Below are positions 43,179-51,473 of a stretch of 51,473 bases of DNA, in pieces. The notes below the pieces were generated by a model, which was not told the origin of the DNA, made no database searches, and saw nothing but the letters and a program-made list of their open reading frames with translations. Both the position numbers and the translations under genes were made by a program. Source of the DNA: Bacteroidetes bacterium GWA2_32_17 (GTDB taxonomy: Bacteria; Bacteroidota; Bacteroidia; Bacteroidales; GWA2-32-17); the NCBI GenBank assembly GCA_001769035.1, contig MENF01000104.1, positions 1 to 51,473 on the forward strand, written 5' to 3'. How positions within the stretch are numbered: position 1 is the stretch's first letter; every line of letters begins with the position of its first letter.

Positions 43179-43292
43179 AATTATATTATTAAGATAATTT
43201 TTTACAAATTTGCATCAATTTTTTTGATTGAAAAAAATATTTACCGAAATTAAATATTAATTTTTTATTTTTATAACATATTTATTTAAAAC

Positions 43293-44060
43293 ATGCTTTC
43301 AAAAGCTATTATAAAACTTGTAAGTTCGCTTGAACAAAAGAAATATCGTCTCGAAAATAATTTGTTTGTAGCCGAAGGCAATAAAATTGTTGAGGAAATT
43401 ATTAAAACCAATTTTCCAATAAAATTTTTAATTACTACTTCTGAATGGCTTTCAAAAAATAGTTTAAATAAAAATATAGAAATATATGAAGTAGAGGAAA
43501 GCGAGATAAAAAAAATATCTTTTCAAAAAACACCGCAATCTGTTATTGCTGTTTGTAACATTATAGAAAATAAATTAGACATTTCTGAAATTGAACAAAA
43601 TTTAACTTTAGCTCTCGATAATGTTCAGGACCCCGGTAATGTTGGCACTATAATAAGAATAGCCGACTGGTTTGGCATTAAAAATATTTTAGCAAGCTAT
43701 TCTACTGCTGATATATATAACCCTAAAGTTATTCAGGCAACTATGGGCGCATTTGCAAGAATGAAAGTTCATTACGTTTTGTTACCTGAACTTTTAAGAA
43801 AGTTGAAAAATGACAATAATCTAATTATTTATGGCACAACTCTTAACGGAAATAATATTTACGAGCAAAAATTAGAAAGCAAAGGAATTATTGTAATGGG
43901 TAGCGAGGGTAATGGTATTTCTAAACCTGTATTAGAAATATTATCTGAACAACTTTTAATTCCAAACTTTTCAAATAATTTGCAAAAAAGTGAATCTTTA
44001 AATGTTGCAACTGCCACTGCTATTGCGTGTTCCGAATTTAGACGACAACAAAATTATTAA
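43293..44060 (+). CDS. TrmH/SpoU-family RNA 2'-O-methyltransferase
   Basis: SPOUT methyltransferase acting on rRNA or tRNA ribose. N-terminal substrate-binding part (FVAEGNKIVEEIIKTNFPIKFLITTSEW, about 28-56). Catalytic knot motif 1 LALDNVQDPGNVGTIIRIADWFGIKNILAS (about 110-138), motif 2 GIIVMGSEGNGISKPVLE and motif 3 IPNFSNNLQKSESLNVATATAIACSEF. In most relatives motif 3 reads IPxxGxxxSLNVSVAxAI; here ESLNVATATAI is a mild variant. 255 aa. Target site unknown. Confidence 0.92.
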   Translation: MLSKAIIKLVSSLEQKKYRLENNLFVAEGNKIVEEIIKTNFPIKFLITTSEWLSKNSLNKNIEIYEVEESEIKKISFQKTPQSVIAVCNIIENKLDISEIEQNLTLALDNVQDPGNVGTIIRIADWFGIKNILASYSTADIYNPKVIQATMGAFARMKVHYVLLPELLRKLKNDNNLIIYGTTLNGNNIYEQKLESKGIIVMGSEGNGISKPVLEILSEQLLIPNFSNNLQKSESLNVATATAIACSEFRRQQNY

Positions 44061-44817
44061 TAAAACAGATACGGTATCAGAGTTTCATAAAACTAGAAAA
44101 GGAGAAAGGCTGGCGCCTAATTCCTTTCCCTAACCTAAACATAGATTCCTATGAATCTTGAAAGCCGTACAAATATAATACTGTATTTTTCATTTTCCAA
44201 ATTTATTTTGTTAAAGTTACATAAACGGCTAATGTTTTTATATAAAATTAGTTGTGCAATTTACAACATTAATTTTAAAAAACTAAAATAATTTATGTAA
44301 CTATTCAGTATAAGAATTATCACGCAAAGGCGCAGGGAACGCAAAGAAAATAGAAAAAGAAAATATAGAAAACGCTCAAAATGATGAAATACGAAATAGA
44401 ATTGTTTATAGTATTTACAAATTGTTAGTTCGCAAAGAAAAAAATCATTAATGATTTTTTTAAAACCTTGCGGGCTTAAAACTTTGCGGGCATTGCGTCT
44501 TTGCGAGAATAATATTTGCGAGAAATATGGTGCGAGTTAAACGAAAAATCATATTAACTTTGACACTGATTAGTAACTAATTTATTAACAATTATTTTTA
44601 TTTGCATTTGCAGAGAATATGGTTTTATTGTCAAATGGTTAAATTGCTATATTGTTGTATGACAATCATTAACTATATAGGTAAAAATTAAAATAACAAT
44701 TTAACAATTTAACCATTTAATTATAATTTCAGCAATTTTTAATTTCCCAAATTTTTAAATTTGCAAATTCCTAAAAAATCATGTAGGTTTGTTCGTTGAT
44801 TTAAGAAAATATAAATT
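44061..44817. repeat. Gap holding GCAAAG element copy 4 and AATTTAACAATTT words
   Basis: The element spans 44297-44577, with ends GTAACTATTCAG and CTGATTAGTAAC. It contains CACGCAAAGGCGCAGGGAACGC, the ATCATTAATGAT palindrome and GGGCATTGCGTCTTTGCGAG, and lacks the nested mini-element. Positions 44620-44770 are TTTAACCATTT/CAATTTAACAATTT degenerate units. No gene. Confidence 0.65.
44760..44791 (+). promoter_or_regulatory. Consensus promoter for the TerB-ABC transporter
   Basis: TTTG (44760-44763), 20 bases, TAGGTTTG (44784-44791), an exact match to both boxes. The expected start is near 44798, leaving a leader of about 20 bases to the ATG at 44818. Confidence 0.6.
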
Positions 44818-47800
44818 ATGAGTGAATCCATATTAAAAGCATTAATGCGTTTATTTGCAATTATTGCAGACGTTGAAATTGGCGAAAACGGTGAAATTTT
44901 AAACCCGGGAAGAGTGATTGTTGCATCATATTTAAAGCAACAGTTAAATCAGGAATTAGTAGATGAATATTTAGCTTTGTTTGACCAATATATTGCTCAA
45001 CATCATAGTAAAAAAGGTAAAAAAAGGATGTCGGCAAATAGCGTTAAGGTACTTGCAATTTGTTCGCGTGTAAATGACGAACTTCGTCAGGAACAAAAAA
45101 TGCTTGTTTTATTAAAACTTTTTGAATTTATAAATCACGAAAGTTCAATTACCGATGAAGAATTAGAGTTTGTTAAAACAGTTGCCGTTACATTTAATAT
45201 CAATCAACTCGAATATGAAAATTGTAAAGCATTAATTCTTGAAGAACCTGATAAAATTCCTTATAAGCAAAATTTGTTATTAGTTGATGGCAATAAAGAC
45301 TTTTCAAATTCTGAAGTTAAGCACATATACAGCGAACATATTACAGGTCAATTAGTTATACTTCATATTGAAAGTACTAATATGTATGTCTTTGGTTATA
45401 TTGGCAATGAACCTTTTTATTTAAACAGTCAGATAATTAGCCCCAAACGTGTTTATGTACTTGTTAAGGGGTCATCAATAAGAAGCCGAAAAACAAGCCC
45501 AATTTATTATAGCGATGTTGTTGGAGCATTCTTAAGTCAATCGAAATCTGAAAAAATTATATTTACTGCCCACAATGTTGAGTTCAGATTCCCAAATTCT
45601 GATAATGGATTGCATTTTTTCAATTTTAGCGAAGAAACAGGGCAACTGATTGGAGTAATGGGAGGTAGTGGTGCCGGAAAATCAACATTATTAAATATTT
45701 TAAACGGTAACATTAAACCACAAAGTGGTGAGGTTCTGATAAATGGATTTAATATTTATTCTGAAAAAGAAGCCATTAAAGGTGTTGTTGGATTTGTACC
45801 GCAAGATGACCTTTTAATTGAAGAACTTACTGTTTATCAGAATCTTTATTACAACTCAAAACTTTGTTTCAACGATTATACCGAACAACAAATATATGAA
45901 GCTGTTACTAAAGTGTTGCAGGATTTGGATTTGTATGAAATAAGAAACTTAAAAGTTGGCGGACCATTAAATAAATTTATAAGCGGTGGGCAACGTAAGC
46001 GTTTGAATATTGCTCTTGAGTTAATTCGTGAACCCGATGTAATGTTTGTTGATGAGCCAACTTCGGGATTATCTTCGATGGACTCGGAAATGGTAATGGA
46101 TTTATTAAAAGAAATTACTTTAAAAGGAAAACTTGCAATAATTAATATTCACCAACCTTCATCTGATATTTTTAAGTTATTCGATAAAATTTTAATTTTA
46201 GATAAAGGCGGATACCCGATTTATTTTGGCAATCCTACCGAATCGGTTGTGTATTTTAAAAAGGCAACAAATCATATTAATTCTAACGAAAGTGAATGTA
46301 ATACCTGTGGGAATGTAAATCCAGAGCAGGTTTTGCAAATTGTTGAATCGAAGGTTGTTGATGAATACGGAAAATTAACAAAGAGCAGAAAGATTTCTTC
46401 AAAAGAGTGGAATAAACATTATTCCGAAAATATTGATGTTGACTTCAAAACGAAACCCTTTTCAAAATCAATTCGAAAAAATAATTTTAAAATCCCAAGT
46501 AAAATAAATCAGTTTAGAATTTTTATTACTCGTGATGTGCTGGCTAAGCTAACAAATCGCCAATATATTTTAATGAACTTTTTTGAAGCTCCATTGCTTG
46601 CTTTTATTCTTGGTTATTTTACAAAATATGTTGCAGGAGAAAGATATTTATTCAGCGAAAACGAAAATTTATATGCATACTTGTTTATGGCTATTGTAGT
46701 TGCACTTTTCTTAGGTTTAACAGTAAGTGCAGAAGAAATTATTCGGGATAGAAAAATTTTACAACGAGAACGTTTCCTCAGTTTGAGCCGCTTTAGTTAT
46801 ATCAATTCTAAAGTAATGATTATGTTTGTGTTATCGGCTATTCAGATGTTTACGTTTGTGCTTATTGGTAATTACATTTTAGGAATAAAAGGTCTTACTA
46901 TTAATTATTTTTTAGTTTTATATAGTTCAGCTTGTTTTGCAAATATGCTTGGTTTAAATATTTCATCTGCATTAAATTCTGTTGTAACAATTTACATATT
47001 AATACCCTTTATACTTGTTCCGCAATTATTATTAAGCGGTGTAATTGTTAAATTTGACAAATTACACAAAACATTTGCTTCTCATAAATATGTACCATTT
47101 GTTGGCGACTTAATGACTTCTCGCTGGGCGTTTGAAGCACTTGCAGTTACACAGTTTAAAGATAACGAATGGGAAAAAAACTTTTTTGAAATAGACAGGA
47201 AGAAAAGTTATGCAGAGTATAGGTTTAATTATCTTTTACCGGAATTAATAAATATACTTGACGGGTGCGACAGATACTTAACTAAACCAACCAAAGAGGT
47301 TGATATGAATAAAAATTTGTTGATTTTAAACAACGAAATAGAAATTTTAGAAAAAAGTTTTTCTAAAAAAACATTTAAAAAATTAGCCCAGTTAAATAAA
47401 AAGAATTTTAATTCTGATATTTCCGAAAATACTCGAAATTACCTTGAAACAAAGAAAAAATATTTCTTAAAAAAATATAATGAATCTACCGTTGAAAGCG
47501 ATAAAAGGTTTAACAATATCTCAAAAAAATATAAAAGCAAAGATAATTTAATAGCTTTAAAAGAAGATTATTTTAACAATAGCTTGTCCGAATTAGTAAC
47601 AAATAAAAATAGTTTTCAAACAGTTTTCGAAACCGACGACCGTCTGATACAAATGACAAAACCAATTTTTAAAGACCCCGAATCAAATTATGGACGTGCT
47701 CATTTTTATGCTCCGTATAAATATTTGTTTGGTAAAAAAATAGATACACTTTGGTTTAATATTGGTTTTATTTGGTTTACAACTTTATTTATGTACGTTG

Positions 47801-47880
47801 CATTAATATTTGAATGGCTTAAAAAATTATTGAATGTTGGCGATAAAATCAACTTTGGACGTAAAAAAGAAAAGGATTAA
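44818..47880 (+). CDS. ABC-2 type transporter fused to TerB-like domain
   Basis: 1020 aa. An N-terminal helical TerB-like domain (about 1-140; LMRLFAIIADVEIGENGEIL, LVLLKLFEFINHESSITDEELEFVKTVAVTF) and a small beta domain (about 150-240). The ABC ATPase (about 245-470) has Walker A GGSGAGKST near 282, signature SGGQRKRLNIA, Walker B VMFVDEPTSG and the switch His (NIHQPSS). ABCG-like membrane helices lie at about 610-780 (FLGLTVSAEEIIRDRKILQRE is typical). A helical insert of about 180 residues (Lys-rich) precedes the last helix near 1000. The substrate is unknown. It has its own consensus promoter and is not in an operon. Confidence 0.9.
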   Translation: MSESILKALMRLFAIIADVEIGENGEILNPGRVIVASYLKQQLNQELVDEYLALFDQYIAQHHSKKGKKRMSANSVKVLAICSRVNDELRQEQKMLVLLKLFEFINHESSITDEELEFVKTVAVTFNINQLEYENCKALILEEPDKIPYKQNLLLVDGNKDFSNSEVKHIYSEHITGQLVILHIESTNMYVFGYIGNEPFYLNSQIISPKRVYVLVKGSSIRSRKTSPIYYSDVVGAFLSQSKSEKIIFTAHNVEFRFPNSDNGLHFFNFSEETGQLIGVMGGSGAGKSTLLNILNGNIKPQSGEVLINGFNIYSEKEAIKGVVGFVPQDDLLIEELTVYQNLYYNSKLCFNDYTEQQIYEAVTKVLQDLDLYEIRNLKVGGPLNKFISGGQRKRLNIALELIREPDVMFVDEPTSGLSSMDSEMVMDLLKEITLKGKLAIINIHQPSSDIFKLFDKILILDKGGYPIYFGNPTESVVYFKKATNHINSNESECNTCGNVNPEQVLQIVESKVVDEYGKLTKSRKISSKEWNKHYSENIDVDFKTKPFSKSIRKNNFKIPSKINQFRIFITRDVLAKLTNRQYILMNFFEAPLLAFILGYFTKYVAGERYLFSENENLYAYLFMAIVVALFLGLTVSAEEIIRDRKILQRERFLSLSRFSYINSKVMIMFVLSAIQMFTFVLIGNYILGIKGLTINYFLVLYSSACFANMLGLNISSALNSVVTIYILIPFILVPQLLLSGVIVKFDKLHKTFASHKYVPFVGDLMTSRWAFEALAVTQFKDNEWEKNFFEIDRKKSYAEYRFNYLLPELINILDGCDRYLTKPTKEVDMNKNLLILNNEIEILEKSFSKKTFKKLAQLNKKNFNSDISENTRNYLETKKKYFLKKYNESTVESDKRFNNISKKYKSKDNLIALKEDYFNNSLSELVTNKNSFQTVFETDDRLIQMTKPIFKDPESNYGRAHFYAPYKYLFGKKIDTLWFNIGFIWFTTLFMYVALIFEWLKKLLNVGDKINFGRKKEKD

Positions 47881-48149
47881 TCAACTCAAAATAAAAAGTT
47901 AAAAAAAGTTCTATGTTCGTTGTTTTGTATTAAAAAAACTTATATTAATATTTTCACAAACAATAAACATAGAACAATGAACAGTAGGCAGTAAGCAGTC
48001 CACAGTCGGTAGTCAGCTGTCGGCAGTGGGCAGTGAACAATGAACGTAGAACAATGAACAGTGAACTTTTTTGAACAGTGAACAGTAGGCAGTGAACTTA
48101 AACTAAAAACTCGAAACTAAAAACTTTTTTAAACAATGAACAATTATTT
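47881..48149. repeat. Degenerate GAACAATGAACA / GGCAGTAAGCAGTC array
   Basis: Words such as AAACATAGAACAATGAACAG, GTAGGCAGTAAGCAGTCC, ACAGTCGGTAGTCAGC, TGTCGGCAGTGGGCAG and GTGAACAATGAACG. It is the complement of the 16837-17035 array. It is followed by AAACTAAAAACTCGAAACT. No coding sense. Confidence 0.6.
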
Positions 48150-49055
48150 ATGACTATTAGCGGATTTACTTTTGTGCGTAATGCTACCCGCTTTTATTTT
48201 CCTATAAAAGAATCTATTTTAAGTATTTTACCTATTGTTGACGAATTTATTGTTGCTTTAGGTATGGGCTATGATGACGATAAAACTGAGGAAGAAATTT
48301 TATCTGTTAATTCACCAAAAATAAAAATTATTCGTAGAGTTTGGGACGAAAAACATTATGCTAATAGTGCAATATTTAGAGACGAAACAAATGTTGCACT
48401 TAGTTATTGTAAAGGCGATTGGTGTTTTTATTTACAAGCTGATGAAGTAATTCACGAAAATGATATTACAATAATTAATGACTGTTGTTCAAAATATTTA
48501 AATAACAAAAATATAGAAGGAATACTTTTCAAATATTATCATTTTTGGGGCGATTATGCTCATTATTTGCCTTTTCATGGATGGTACAGAAATGAAATTA
48601 GAATAATAAAAAACCATTGCGGTGTTGTTTCGTATAAAGATGCTCAATCTTTTAGAAAAAAAGATGGGAAAAAATTAAATGTTGTTTCTGTTGATGCTCA
48701 TATTTTTCATTATGGGTGGGTTCGTCCACCATTAAGTATGAAAAGCAAAAAGAAAGAACATGATTCAATTCACAAAGGAATAGTAAATGATAATAATATT
48801 GAACCTGATAATGGTTTTGATTATGGACCAATAGGACGACTACCTGTTTTTAATGGAACTCATCCAAATGTGATGTCAAACAGAATAAAAGAAATATTTT
48901 GGAAAGATAAACTAAATTATACTAAAACTTTTTCAAAGAATTATATCTATAATAAACACGAAAAAACAAAGTACAGAATTATTTCGTGGCTCGAGAATAA
49001 TTTATTTGGTGGAAAACAATTAGTTGGTTATAAAAATTGGAAAACAATAAAATAA
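48150..49055 (+). CDS. Family 2-like glycosyltransferase
   Basis: 301 aa, soluble. N-terminal GT-A start TISGFTFVRNATRFYFPIKESILSILPIVDEFIVALGMGYDDD, the usual opening of this Bacteroidota group. FRDETNVALSYCKGDWCFYLQADEVIHENDI (about 76-108) contains the acidic QADE that replaces DxD for metal/nucleotide-sugar binding. HFWGDYAHYLPFHGWYRNEIRIIKN follows. The acceptor is unknown. The stop is one base from the stop of the convergent SirB1-like gene. Confidence 0.85.
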   Translation: MTISGFTFVRNATRFYFPIKESILSILPIVDEFIVALGMGYDDDKTEEEILSVNSPKIKIIRRVWDEKHYANSAIFRDETNVALSYCKGDWCFYLQADEVIHENDITIINDCCSKYLNNKNIEGILFKYYHFWGDYAHYLPFHGWYRNEIRIIKNHCGVVSYKDAQSFRKKDGKKLNVVSVDAHIFHYGWVRPPLSMKSKKKEHDSIHKGIVNDNNIEPDNGFDYGPIGRLPVFNGTHPNVMSNRIKEIFWKDKLNYTKTFSKNYIYNKHEKTKYRIISWLENNLFGGKQLVGYKNWKTIK

Positions 49056-49056
49056 A

Positions 49057-49929
49057 TTATTCCATCAAAATATCAAGTAACTCGCCCAATTCTCTCATCT
49101 TATCGGTGTAACCTAATTTTTCGTACGATAATATTAAGTTCGAAATGAGTCTTTCAAGTGTTTTAGTATTACGGCATGGTAAAAAGTAATCTTTTTTAGG
49201 TTCTAATTTCTGTTGAACTATAAAATAATCAATTTCTTTACGCCCAAAAACTGCGCCTCTGTTAAAAGGATTTATGTAAAATAAAACTGAATTATCTATG
49301 CTATCACCAAAAGCATGAAAAGAACTAATGTTGTCAACATAACAAAGTATAAAATTTTTCGGTAAATTTACACCAAAAACAGGCAGTTCTAAACGTTGTG
49401 CAACCGACATATATAATATTCCTAAACTAACAGGGTTTCCCTTTTTAGTTTCGAAAAGTAAATTCAAATAAGCATTTTGAGGAGAGTAAAAATTAGTATT
49501 ATTTGAAGAGAATTTGTATATTTCAAAAAAAAGATGATTTAAAACCCTTATTTTTTCAAGTGCTGTTAAATTGTCGTTAAGTTCGAGCCAAACATCGTTT
49601 TTAATGTTTTCAATATTTTGGGAAATGATATCCCATGATAAGTCGGGGTATTGGTATTTTGCAAGCAAAAAAGTTCCGTAAGCAATATCTTTTGAACCTG
49701 TTTGTACCCAGTCTTTTATCTGTGATTTTACTGCAGAAAATTGAATGTTTTTTATTATATTTTCTAAACGTTCCTGTATAAGTTCACTAAAAGAACTTTC
49801 CCAAGCTTTTTCAAGTTCGGGTACAATTTCAGTACCCAGACTAATAAGGTTATCGCGAACAGCATTAAAAATGTTGTCATCAGGGTCGTCTAACAGTTTT
49901 ATTTGCGAAGATATTTCTTTATTATACAT
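49057..49929 (-). CDS. SirB1-like transglutaminase-fold protein
   Basis: 290 aa, cytoplasmic. Helical N-terminal region (about 1-110), then a SirB1_N/transglutaminase-core-2 domain with GNPVSLGILYMSVAQRLELPVFGVNLPKNFILCYVD (about 160-195) and FINPFNRGAVF. As in other SirB1 proteins the catalytic Cys of true transglutaminases is not apparent, so it is probably not an active transglutaminase. It starts 4 bases after the nucleoside phosphorylase stop on the same strand, which implies co-transcription. Confidence 0.85.
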   Translation of the reverse strand: MYNKEISSQIKLLDDPDDNIFNAVRDNLISLGTEIVPELEKAWESSFSELIQERLENIIKNIQFSAVKSQIKDWVQTGSKDIAYGTFLLAKYQYPDLSWDIISQNIENIKNDVWLELNDNLTALEKIRVLNHLFFEIYKFSSNNTNFYSPQNAYLNLLFETKKGNPVSLGILYMSVAQRLELPVFGVNLPKNFILCYVDNISSFHAFGDSIDNSVLFYINPFNRGAVFGRKEIDYFIVQQKLEPKKDYFLPCRNTKTLERLISNLILSYEKLGYTDKMRELGELLDILME

Positions 49930-49933
49930 GTTG

Positions 49934-50812
49934 TTATTCTGTTAATTTTTGCAAGGTATGTTCTACAAGTTTTTTAACAAAAGGATGATAGTCTTTGCTA
50001 TATGTTTTTGAAACGCGGTTAGCAATTATTGCACATATTGTTAAAGCATTGTGCCCAAGAAGTTTCGAAAGTCCGTAAAGTGCCGAACTTTCCATTTCGT
50101 AGTTTGTTATTTTTTTGCCTTCAAAAACGAATTTTTCAATTTTGTCATTTATTATGGGGTCAGCAATCTGGAGTCGTAACACTCTGCCTTGTGGTCCGTA
50201 AAATCCAGAAGCAGAAATATTAATGCCTTTTTTTAAGCCATTGCCAAGTTTTATTAATAGCATTTCGGAACAATCTACAACATAAGGTTTTGGTAATAGT
50301 GGGTTCCATTGCATGAATTCTATAAATGCTTTTTCGAAATTTAAATTGCTGATTATATTTCTGTCTTTGTAATAATTTAATAAACCGTCAAAGCCAATTG
50401 AACTTTGCGAAACTAAAAATGAATCAACTAATACATCTGATTGTAACCCGCCAGACGTTCCAAGCCGAACTAAATTTAAGATTTTATGAGCTGATTTTAT
50501 TTGTCTTTTTTCTAAATCAATATTTACTAAAGCATCTAATTCATTTACTACAATGTCAATATTATCGGTACCAATTCCGGTTGATAAAACTGTTATTTTC
50601 TTATTGTTGAAATAACCTGTATGAGTATAAAATTCGCGATTTGAAATTTTACATTCAATTTTCGAAAAATAGCTGCTAACCATCTGAACTCTTCCAGGGT
50701 CGCCAACCAAAATAATGTTTTCTGCAATATGTTCGGGACGAAGATGGAGATGATAAATACTTCCATCCGGGTTTATTATTAATTCTGAAGGTTCAATTAT
50801 CCTTGTGCTCAT
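49934..50812 (-). CDS. Nucleoside phosphorylase (uridine phosphorylase type)
   Basis: PNP/UDP-family enzyme that splits a nucleoside with phosphate in salvage. Motifs: ILVGDPGRVQMVS (phosphate site, about 34-46), VLSTGIGTDNIDIVVNEL, LVRLGTSGGLQSDVLVDS (about 114-131) and the family signature KKITNYEMESSALYGLSKLLGH near 238-259. 292 aa is a little long for Udp (about 250) but normal in Bacteroidota. TAACTTTG on the minus strand (complement of 50839-50846) is an exact -7 word 27 bases upstream. First gene of a two-gene unit with the SirB1-like gene. Confidence 0.93.
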   Translation of the reverse strand: MSTRIIEPSELIINPDGSIYHLHLRPEHIAENIILVGDPGRVQMVSSYFSKIECKISNREFYTHTGYFNNKKITVLSTGIGTDNIDIVVNELDALVNIDLEKRQIKSAHKILNLVRLGTSGGLQSDVLVDSFLVSQSSIGFDGLLNYYKDRNIISNLNFEKAFIEFMQWNPLLPKPYVVDCSEMLLIKLGNGLKKGINISASGFYGPQGRVLRLQIADPIINDKIEKFVFEGKKITNYEMESSALYGLSKLLGHNALTICAIIANRVSKTYSKDYHPFVKKLVEHTLQKLTE

Positions 50813-51229
50813 AATTTTATTTTCGTTAAATTATTTATCAAAGTTAGTAAAATCAATCTTTGTTAACTTATAAATCTTAAGTTTTTATTAACATATTATG
50901 ATTTGCGAATTATGATTTCGGATTTATGATTTAAGATGCCATAATAGCTATTATTTATACCACGAGGTCTGGAATTGGTGTCATCCTCAGTCGTTAGACT
51001 GCTAAAACCCCTGTTGTTAACAATTTCGTATAATTTATTAACGTTTATGCTTTTTTTCAAAATTCACTAAAAACAATTTTTATTTCTCATTTAATTGTTT
51101 TATATTTGATTGAAATTTTTAATAAAAGAGGTTATTAGACGAACTGACATTATAAGCCATTTTGAAAACCAATATACCAATGAAACTGATAATTTTATTG
51201 AAGACTAACAACAGTAAAAGAATAATGAT
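50813..51229. other. Gap, mostly featureless
   Basis: Apart from the phosphorylase promoter, a GATTTGCGAATTATGATTTCGGATTTATG repeat (50899-50930, akin to 16802-16830) and an AT-rich stretch are visible. At 51106-51204 one frame reads ISHFENQYTNETDNFIED before a stop, with only a TTG start; this may be a remnant or short gene. Confidence 0.3.
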
Positions 51230-51382
51230 ATGGAAAATAATTTGCAAATTTATCCTGTTAAGTTTAGTAAAGTAAGGCGTTATCTAAAAAAGCAAAAATG
51301 TACGTTAGTTTCTAAAAATACTACAACAGAAAGTTGGTCCAATGGTAAAATAAAAGTTACGTTTAAAATACAAAATCCGTAA
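51230..51382 (+). CDS. Possible small protein, 50 aa
   Basis: ATG at 51230, stop 51380-51382. The protein starts MENNLQIYPVKFSKVRRYLK, then KQKCTLVSKNTTTESWSNGK and IKVTFKIQNP. It is basic and soluble. A helix (FSKVRRYLKK) followed by strands (CTLVSK, IKVTFKI) gives a compact alpha-beta outline. It is weakly reminiscent of HicA-like folds but lacks their GSHH motif. Not recognised; it could be a true small gene or the remnant of one. Confidence 0.35.
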   Translation: MENNLQIYPVKFSKVRRYLKKQKCTLVSKNTTTESWSNGKIKVTFKIQNP

Positions 51383-51410
51383 CTACTCAGCCACTAAATA
51401 TGGAATTTTT

Positions 51411-51473
51411 GCCACAGATTGCACAAATTTACGCAGATTTAAAACCACCAAAGGTGGTTTATTGGCGAAAATT
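51411..51473. repeat. GCCACAGATTGCACA element, copy 2, cut by window end
   Basis: GCCACAGATTGCACAAATTT matches 40135 onward. A small AAACCACC-AAA-GGTGGTTT stem (51442-51460) sits inside. The right end is outside the window. Confidence 0.55.

Noticed and set aside
47980-48110. Possible CRISPR-like array
   Set aside because: Units are degenerate, 7-10 bases, without constant repeats or spacers and without cas genes.
51230-51382. HicA-type toxin
   Set aside because: Lacks the GSHH/H motif and a HicB partner; resemblance too weak to name.
1-51473. tRNA or rRNA genes
   Set aside because: No T-loop/anticodon-arm pattern or rRNA landmark was seen on reading both strands by eye; a tRNA scan would be decisive.

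Overview
This is an AT-rich window from a Bacteroidota genome, most likely Bacteroidales or a relative. Three things point there. Several genes have upstream matches to the Bacteroidota promoter consensus (TTTG, about 20 bp, TAnnTTTG). The gene order coaX, SPYSRFG-type outer membrane protein, TPR protein, lptC, CBS/DUF21 protein, ppiD is one known from that phylum. The signalling proteins also have domain mixes typical of the phylum (REC-SpoIIE, Reg_prop propeller-Y_Y_Y-SpoIIE, REC-PAS). I assigned 39 protein genes, one broken IS transposase, no rRNA, no tRNA and no CRISPR.

Layout. 1-3200: an unknown protein, an M23/LysM envelope peptidase and a flavin reductase-like protein. 3840-11273: a signalling block of three genes, REC-SpoIIE phosphatase, a large hybrid histidine kinase and REC-histidine kinase. 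An IS1-family element and a 200-bp MITE lie in its gaps. 12473-20375: mfd, ispE and a propeller-SpoIIE sensor. 20457-29245 (minus): a cell-envelope gene run coaX > OMP > TPR > lptC > small membrane protein > CBS/DUF21 > ppiD, closed by a clear intrinsic terminator. 29504-36836: an orphan REC plus seven-PAS protein, a free-methionine sulfoxide reductase-like GAF protein, small secreted or outer-membrane proteins, a lipoprotein and a peroxiredoxin. 36840-38640: a very AT-rich accessory patch with a methyltransferase and two small unknown genes. 38693-50812: housekeeping and transport genes (pabB, CASTOR/POLLUX-like channel, yebC, a SpoU methyltransferase, a TerB-ABC-ABC2 fusion, a glycosyltransferase, a SirB1-like protein, a nucleoside phosphorylase).

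Intergenic DNA is unusually rich in non-autonomous palindromic repeats. At least eight families are visible: a GCAAAG-rich element with GTAACTA ends (2 full and 2 partial copies), a roughly 60-bp CCCCGTTAGATA mini-element nested inside it twice, a 200-bp MITE with an apparent 8-bp target duplication, a 385-bp composite with 19-bp ends, GCCACAGATT hairpins, GATTGA/TCAATC arrays, GAACAATGAACA-type degenerate arrays, and hairpin clusters.

Three observations stand out. First, a palindromic repeat (consensus half AACAAGGGGGCA) lies inside two different protein genes, in the same codon phase, adding a TR(E/G)HAPLL peptide to both SpoIIE-phosphatase domains of the window. Second, a 550-bp unit with perfect 26-bp inverted ends carries its own consensus promoter and a single gene for a small membrane protein. 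Third, the IS1-family transposase has a canonical A_AAA_AAA slippery site at the frame break and a later single-codon nonsense change. All functional names rest on motif recognition by eye; no database search was run.
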